Origin: Cyanobacteria bacterium SBLK
GTDB taxonomy: Bacteria > Cyanobacteriota > Cyanobacteriia > Cyanobacteriales > Spirulinaceae
Assembly (NCBI GenBank): GCA_017746715.1
Contig: JAGHZQ010000027.1
Span: 1 to 54,020 of the forward strand
Length of the DNA: 54,020 nt
Reading direction: 5' to 3'
Shown: one piece after another, positions 50,901-54,020 of the stretch
Layout of the letters: the number at the start of each line of letters is the position of its first letter
Numbering within the stretch: position 1 is the stretch's first letter
The notes under the pieces: model-generated
Database searches by the model: none
The model's input: only the letters and a program-made list of their open reading frames with translations
What the model was told of the DNA's origin: nothing
Made by a program: the position numbers and the translations under genes

Positions 50901-53132
50901 TTGTAGGGTTAAATTTCCCGTGCCGCTTAAAGAAGAACTTCCGCTCGCACTGAGATGGAGGCGATCGGCACTCAAAGTGATATCCCCACTCCCCGAAATC
51001 AGAGAATTTCTCAAGCGAATGCCATCTCGACTCGCATTTCCCGTTGTTCCCGTAACGGTAATATTTCCTCCACCCGAATTAATGGATTGGTTGAGGTAGA
51101 TGGCGTGATTGTTGGTGCTGTAACCCGTGACGATAATATCGCCACCGCCAGAAGTTACATTGCTCCCAATGGTAATGGCTCTCTGATTCAATCCCGTACC
51201 ATTGAATGTAATAATCCCTCCCCCTGAATCGATAGTATTGCCAATCATAATGGCTTGAGAATATTCCGCCGATCCGGTAATTGTAATATTGCCACCCCCC
51301 GAAGAAATCGGACCGCTCGTCACAACGCCTTGAAATGCCGAAATTGGTGTATATCCCGTCAGATCGATATTACCTCCTCCCGAATCGAGAGAAGCGCTCG
51401 AGGTGATTTCTATGCCTCGTACTAACTGACTGTATTTAGTCGTTGCCCGTCCTCGCGCGGTAATATTGCCTCCTTGGGTCACAATACTACTGCTGATATA
51501 TATATTTCCCGTTCCACTGGTAACAATGCCATTATTCCCATTGAGAACGACATTCAACGGTGCGCTTCCCACGGTTCCTTGAATAGGGTTGGTAATTTTA
51601 ATGCGCTTATGGGCATTTAAGGTTAACGTTCGTTCGGTTGCAAGGGTAAAATTCAGGGCAGTGTTTAAGTTAATGTTCCCTTGTTGGGAACCTGCGGATC
51701 CCGTCGAAATGGTCACATCCCCATTGGCTAAAGCATTCGTAATCAAATCGACTCCCAACTGAGCATTATTGCCCGTGGAGGTAAAGGGAGAGGTTGTATT
51801 AATCTTTGTGTTGCCCGAGCCCGCAACGATGTTGATATTGTAAGGATCGATGAGCCATTCCCCGCCATTCCCGACCAACGCCCCGACATCCGGTGTACTG
51901 GTTAAATCCAATCCCCCTAAACCACTGGTTTCGATAAAGCCGCCGTCTCCTCCTAATGTTCCCCCGCGTGCGGTTAAAATGCCGTGAATGTTAGCATAAT
52001 CCTCGGCAAAGATAATGATTTCGCCGCCATCTCCCGTTTCCGTTGCCTTCGCAGTAATCGTAGAATCCTCGCTAATATAAGCGATCGCTGCATTGGGACT
52101 CGTCCCTTTTCCTTCTTGTTCTCCCCCGATCCAAATCGTTCCCCCGCCATTCGTTCCCGAAGCATCGATATTGGCCGCGATCGCCCCCACCACATTCCCA
52201 AAAATTTGTATCCGTCCCCCCGCGATACTCGAAACATCCAAAGTGCCAGAAGCGATCGCCACTCCCGTTTCATTGGGAATAGCGGTATCGGCAACTTTCA
52301 CGCTATTTCCCGCAACCTCCAATCCCGTTTCCACGCCGCTTCCCGTCAATAATTCCGGTAAATCTTTGGGGATGATGGGTAACATTACCCCATTGGCATC
52401 TCTAGGGGGTTCGATCGCCAAACTCAATAAACTACCGCTGTGAGATATTTTCACTAAAGCACTGTTGGGAATGGCACTCACGGTTATCGTTCCTGTTGGT
52501 GCTTCCAATATCCCCGCATTGATAACATTTCCGCCGATTAAAGTTAAATTGTTTCCCGTCGGAACGGTTAAATTTCCCCCATTAACAATCGAACCCGCTC
52601 TTGCTAAATCGAAGGCAAATTGTGTCGGATTGCCCGTTAATTGCGTATAGTCGTTGTTTCCTAAAGCATTAAACCATCCATCGCCCCCAAAACCGATTCC
52701 CGTCGCCGTCGTTGCCGTAAAATCACCCGGTACGTTTAAACTGGCATTCGCCCCAAAAACCATCCCCGCCGGATTCATCAGATAAAGGTTAGAATTGCTT
52801 CCCGTTACTTGAATTAAACCATCAATAATTGAGGCATTGCCTCCTACTACGCGACCTAATATATTTTGGATATTTTGAGAAGAGACAAAATTCGCAATTT
52901 CTCCCGCAGAAAGGCCGAATTCTTGAAAACTATGAAATAAGTTATTTCCCGCCGTCGTCCCCTCTGTAATATCAAATTGATTGCCCTGCCTAGAAACACG
53001 CGTTCCCGTGCCGTCATTGGCCTCGAAAATCGTTCCCGCTTTTGCTGAAGGGATGGCAATCGCCGTTAATAACGAGGAAAGCAGAAATAAACACCAAGGG
53101 ATAGAGTAAAGAAACCGACGGTAAAAAATCAT
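47916..53132 (-). CDS. haemagglutinin-type secreted protein with C-terminal CHAT protease domain
   Basis: 1738 aa. Signal peptide about 1-32 (LYSIPWCLFLLSSLLTAIAIPSAKA), TPS domain about 35-200 (NLFHSFQEFGLSAGEIANF, NILGRVVGGNAS, LYLMNPAGMVFGANASLNVPG), then a long beta-helix of NITxTG and SGGGxI repeats, a Pro/Thr linker (PTPTPTPAPTP), a Ser/Gly/Ala region with repeated SNSTGSVSTGSAIA, and a CHAT domain (about 1430-1738). The catalytic pair is seen as HLATHG (about H1583) and LSACETALG (about C1626). CHAT domains are caspase-like proteases; here one would be exported or displayed through a TpsB pore, which is not in the window. A near-copy of the CHAT part lies 97 bp upstream. Confidence 0.9.
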   Translation of the reverse strand: MIFYRRFLYSIPWCLFLLSSLLTAIAIPSAKAGTIFEANDGTGTRVSRQGNQFDITEGTTAGNNLFHSFQEFGLSAGEIANFVSSQNIQNILGRVVGGNASIIDGLIQVTGSNSNLYLMNPAGMVFGANASLNVPGDFTATTATGIGFGGDGWFNALGNNDYTQLTGNPTQFAFDLARAGSIVNGGNLTVPTGNNLTLIGGNVINAGILEAPTGTITVSAIPNSALVKISHSGSLLSLAIEPPRDANGVMLPIIPKDLPELLTGSGVETGLEVAGNSVKVADTAIPNETGVAIASGTLDVSSIAGGRIQIFGNVVGAIAANIDASGTNGGGTIWIGGEQEGKGTSPNAAIAYISEDSTITAKATETGDGGEIIIFAEDYANIHGILTARGGTLGGDGGFIETSGLGGLDLTSTPDVGALVGNGGEWLIDPYNINIVAGSGNTKINTTSPFTSTGNNAQLGVDLITNALANGDVTISTGSAGSQQGNINLNTALNFTLATERTLTLNAHKRIKITNPIQGTVGSAPLNVVLNGNNGIVTSGTGNIYISSSIVTQGGNITARGRATTKYSQLVRGIEITSSASLDSGGGNIDLTGYTPISAFQGVVTSGPISSGGGNITITGSAEYSQAIMIGNTIDSGGGIITFNGTGLNQRAITIGSNVTSGGGDIIVTGYSTNNHAIYLNQSINSGGGNITVTGTTGNASRDGIRLRNSLISGSGDITLSADRLHLSASGSSSLSGTGNLTLQPVDPTLNLTVGGSGGSSATFLNNTELGRIQDGFNSMTIGRSDGSGTISLANNVTFNDSVTLQSPSGTVDTTGFTLSANNNDITLIGNIVNAGAIAVGTGNLTFTGNEIDLNNTVVGTGILTLQPLDPTQGILVGTTDSGSTSILDLTAADLGFLQDGFSQMIIGASNGSGSISLANNINFSDPVLVRSPSGSGSIFAGDLTGSDNATIELQAAQNISTGNITNIGRAVTATSSNGSITTGAIDTSNPSGAGGNVNFNASQDIQVSWIDTQGTTAGGQIEIATSQFFRGTSTFNDNNGQSATLATIGGSGGGSITIRHGGNGITPFEIGNFNTNGIPGAIATGDYLLTPNLSYLYTHIEGNIAIISVDTPRPTPTPTPAPTPTPTTPNPQPPTSNPQPPTSINFPNAVDLVSIPSPSIALVNPLGGGGNSISPARAFSLFDAQFSNSFQQYFASGSSSGVAPGGGGANNTGGTSGLASSGSSAIAGSNFSSPSGSSAIAGNSSSVAGSAIASNSTGSVSTGSAIASNSTGSVSTGSAIASNSTGSTSTGGASSSTTNTSSSVTSSSTDAGETSGNKTNSSSRNGTSFNNAANKGSGSSSSNSSSGGDGGEDELNLARAQASLEEVYRATGVKPALLYVIFLPPVGNSTTNTEESGNDRLFLMLVPPGADPIIRPVPVNRELALRVSDRFRNAAINTRRPTSFLRPSQKLYEWLIAPIAEDLENLEIHHLTFLLDAGLRSLPVAALHDGEKFLVERYSLSLMPSMALTDLSYADVRGMSLLAMGAETFDDQNPLPAAGAEVDLLTNQLWNGDSYLNEDFTAEKLVEARQQTPFRMIHLATHGKFESGSPDDSFIYLGAGKLPLSQIRELGLHDPPVELLVLSACETALGDVRAELGFAGLAVMAGVKSALGSLWQVSDSGTLGLMTTFYEQLKEAPIKAEALRRSQLSMIRGETRLGEGEIITTRGAIALEQALTGGNDLSHPYFWSPFTLIGTPW
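49272..49387 (-). repeat. 42-bp tandem repeat in CHAT gene linker
   Basis: Two full and one partial copy of a 42-bp unit (plus strand ACCGGTGCTATTACTGGCGA, then TCGCGCTTCCTG..), encoding the Ser/Gly linker SNSTGSVSTGSAIA. Each unit contains a HIP1-type site. Likely variable in copy number. Confidence 0.9.
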
Positions 53133-53193
53133 GACCCTAGGGAGAATTTACGGAGACTATCCTCTTTATCATAACCAGAAATTGGTGACTGGT

Positions 53194-53221
53194 GTAGGGA
53201 CGTTGCATGCAACGTCCCTAC
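53194..53221. repeat. 28-bp palindrome between the two CHAT genes
   Basis: GTAGGGACGTTGCA and its complement, perfect over 28 bp. It differs from the palindrome at 14176-14203 at one base pair (A-T for G-C), both halves changed together. Possible terminator for the upstream CHAT gene on the minus strand. Confidence 0.85.
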
Positions 53222-53229
53222 TACTGAAA

Positions 53230-54020
53230 CTACCAAGGCGTGCCGATTAATGTAAACGGACTCCAGAAATAAGGATGGCTTAAATCTCCTCCTCCCGTTA
53301 GTGTCTGTTCTAAAGCAATAGATCCCCGCGTGGTGACGATTTCTCCTTCTCCCAATCGCGTTTCTCCTCGGATCATCGACAATTGCGATCGCCTGAGTGC
53401 CTCAGCTTTAATGGGGGCTTCTTTGAGTTGTTCGTAAAAGGTGGTCATCAATCCCAAAGTTCCCGAATCACTCACTTGCCATAGGCTTCCCAAGGCTGAT
53501 TTTACCCCTGCCATCACCGCCAACCCCGCGAATCCCAATTCTGCTTGCACGTCTCCCAACGCTGTCTCGCAGGCGCTCAACACTAGCAATTCTACGGGGG
53601 GATCGTGCAATCCTAAATTCCGAATTTGACTCAGAGGCAGTTTGCCCGCGCCCAAATAGATAAACGAATCATCCGGACTTCCCGACTCGAATTTTCCGTG
53701 AGTTGCTAAGTGAATCATGCGAAAAGAATTGGCATTACGCGCTTCTAGCAACTTCTCAACAGTAAAATCATCGTTTAAATAAGAGTCTCCTTGCCAGAGT
53801 TGATTGGTGAGTAAATCCACTTCGGCTCCGGCGGCAGGGAGGGGGTTTTGGTCGTCAAAGGTTTCCGCTCCCATGGCGAGAAGGCTCATGCCCCGCACGT
53901 CGGCATAACTGAGATCGGTCAGGGCCATGCTGGGCATTAAACTGAGGCTGTAGCGTTCCACGAGGAATTGTTCTCCATCGTGAAGGGCGGCAACGGGAAG
54001 CGATCGCAGTCCCGAATCGA
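53230..54020 (-). CDS. second CHAT-domain protein, C-terminal part (runs off window)
   Basis: The frame is open from the stop at 53230 to the window end, so the 5' end is missing. The visible ~262 residues are a CHAT domain with HLATHG and LSACETALG. Over 243 residues I count 14 differences from the end of the neighbouring 1738-aa protein, clustered in DDFTVEKLLEARNANSF, and the nucleotide sequence is also very close. This indicates a recent tandem duplication or gene conversion. Whether it also has a haemagglutinin N-terminus cannot be seen here. Confidence 0.9.
   Translation of the reverse strand, partial: DSGLRSLPVAALHDGEQFLVERYSLSLMPSMALTDLSYADVRGMSLLAMGAETFDDQNPLPAAGAEVDLLTNQLWQGDSYLNDDFTVEKLLEARNANSFRMIHLATHGKFESGSPDDSFIYLGAGKLPLSQIRNLGLHDPPVELLVLSACETALGDVQAELGFAGLAVMAGVKSALGSLWQVSDSGTLGLMTTFYEQLKEAPIKAEALRRSQLSMIRGETRLGEGEIVTTRGSIALEQTLTGGGDLSHPYFWSPFTLIGTPW

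Noticed and set aside
48069..52650. Many open frames on the plus strand opposite the CHAT gene
   Set aside because: They are antisense frames of a repetitive Ser/Gly/Thr-rich gene, with proline/valine-rich low-complexity products and no ribosome binding sites.

Overview
The window looks like chromosomal DNA of a filamentous, probably non-heterocystous, cyanobacterium. The reasons are the very frequent HIP1 octamer GCGATCGC, the many short palindromic interspersed repeats typical of cyanobacterial intergenic DNA, a cyanobacterial-type uptake hydrogenase (HupS without a Tat signal), secreted haemagglutinin-type proteins with CHAT domains, Uma2 and Rpn nucleases, and DUF433/DUF5615 toxin-antitoxin debris. 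The genus cannot be read from the sequence alone.

Layout. 1-3.1 kb is a mobile and decayed zone: a DUF433/DUF5615 toxin-antitoxin pair whose antitoxin is broken by a 25-bp repeat, an Rpn-type nuclease gene, a truncated IS200-type tnpA and a divergent tnpB carrying two small repeats in frame. 3.1-9.6 kb holds an LRR protein, an aldo/keto reductase, a sensor histidine kinase and a NACHT NTPase followed by a pentapeptide fragment. 9.6-14.3 kb is repeat-rich and carries a secreted haemagglutinin-type TpsA and a YHS-domain lipoprotein.

14.3-28.7 kb is the core of the window: a complete [NiFe] uptake-hydrogenase locus. On the minus strand lies the extended hyp cluster, in transcription order TPR protein, two small membrane proteins, NifU/Rieske fusion, NHL protein, hypF, hypC, hypD, hypE, hypA, hypB. 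On the plus strand lie hupS, hupL and hupW, divergent from the TPR gene across an AT-rich region of about 850 bp. HypA and HypB deliver nickel, HypC, HypD, HypE and HypF build and transfer the Fe(CN)2CO group, HupW trims the HupL C-terminus, and the extra upstream genes are candidates for small-subunit or Fe-S maturation.

28.7-30.8 kb carries two overlapping, unrecognised genes that both show the HxD...H...R pattern of AlkB-like 2OG-Fe(II) dioxygenases. After a haemagglutinin remnant come uup (ABC-F), a MITE-like element, and a peptidoglycan-hydrolase group: a small membrane protein, a membrane-anchored M23 protein, and a membrane-anchored GH104-M23 fusion. A tRNA(CAU) with its own promoter and mixed initiator features follows. 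37-47.9 kb is housekeeping and accessory metabolism: an adenosine-deaminase-like protein, a SLOG/DprA-like protein, YajQ, an SGNH protein, an SH3/PG-binding protein, a urate-to-allantoin set (HpxO-like, UraH, UraD) with a GNAT gene on the other strand, an M61 peptidase and a Uma2 nuclease.

47.9-54.0 kb holds two adjacent haemagglutinin/CHAT genes on the minus strand with nearly identical C-termini. The second runs off the window. No CRISPR array, rRNA or replication origin was seen.
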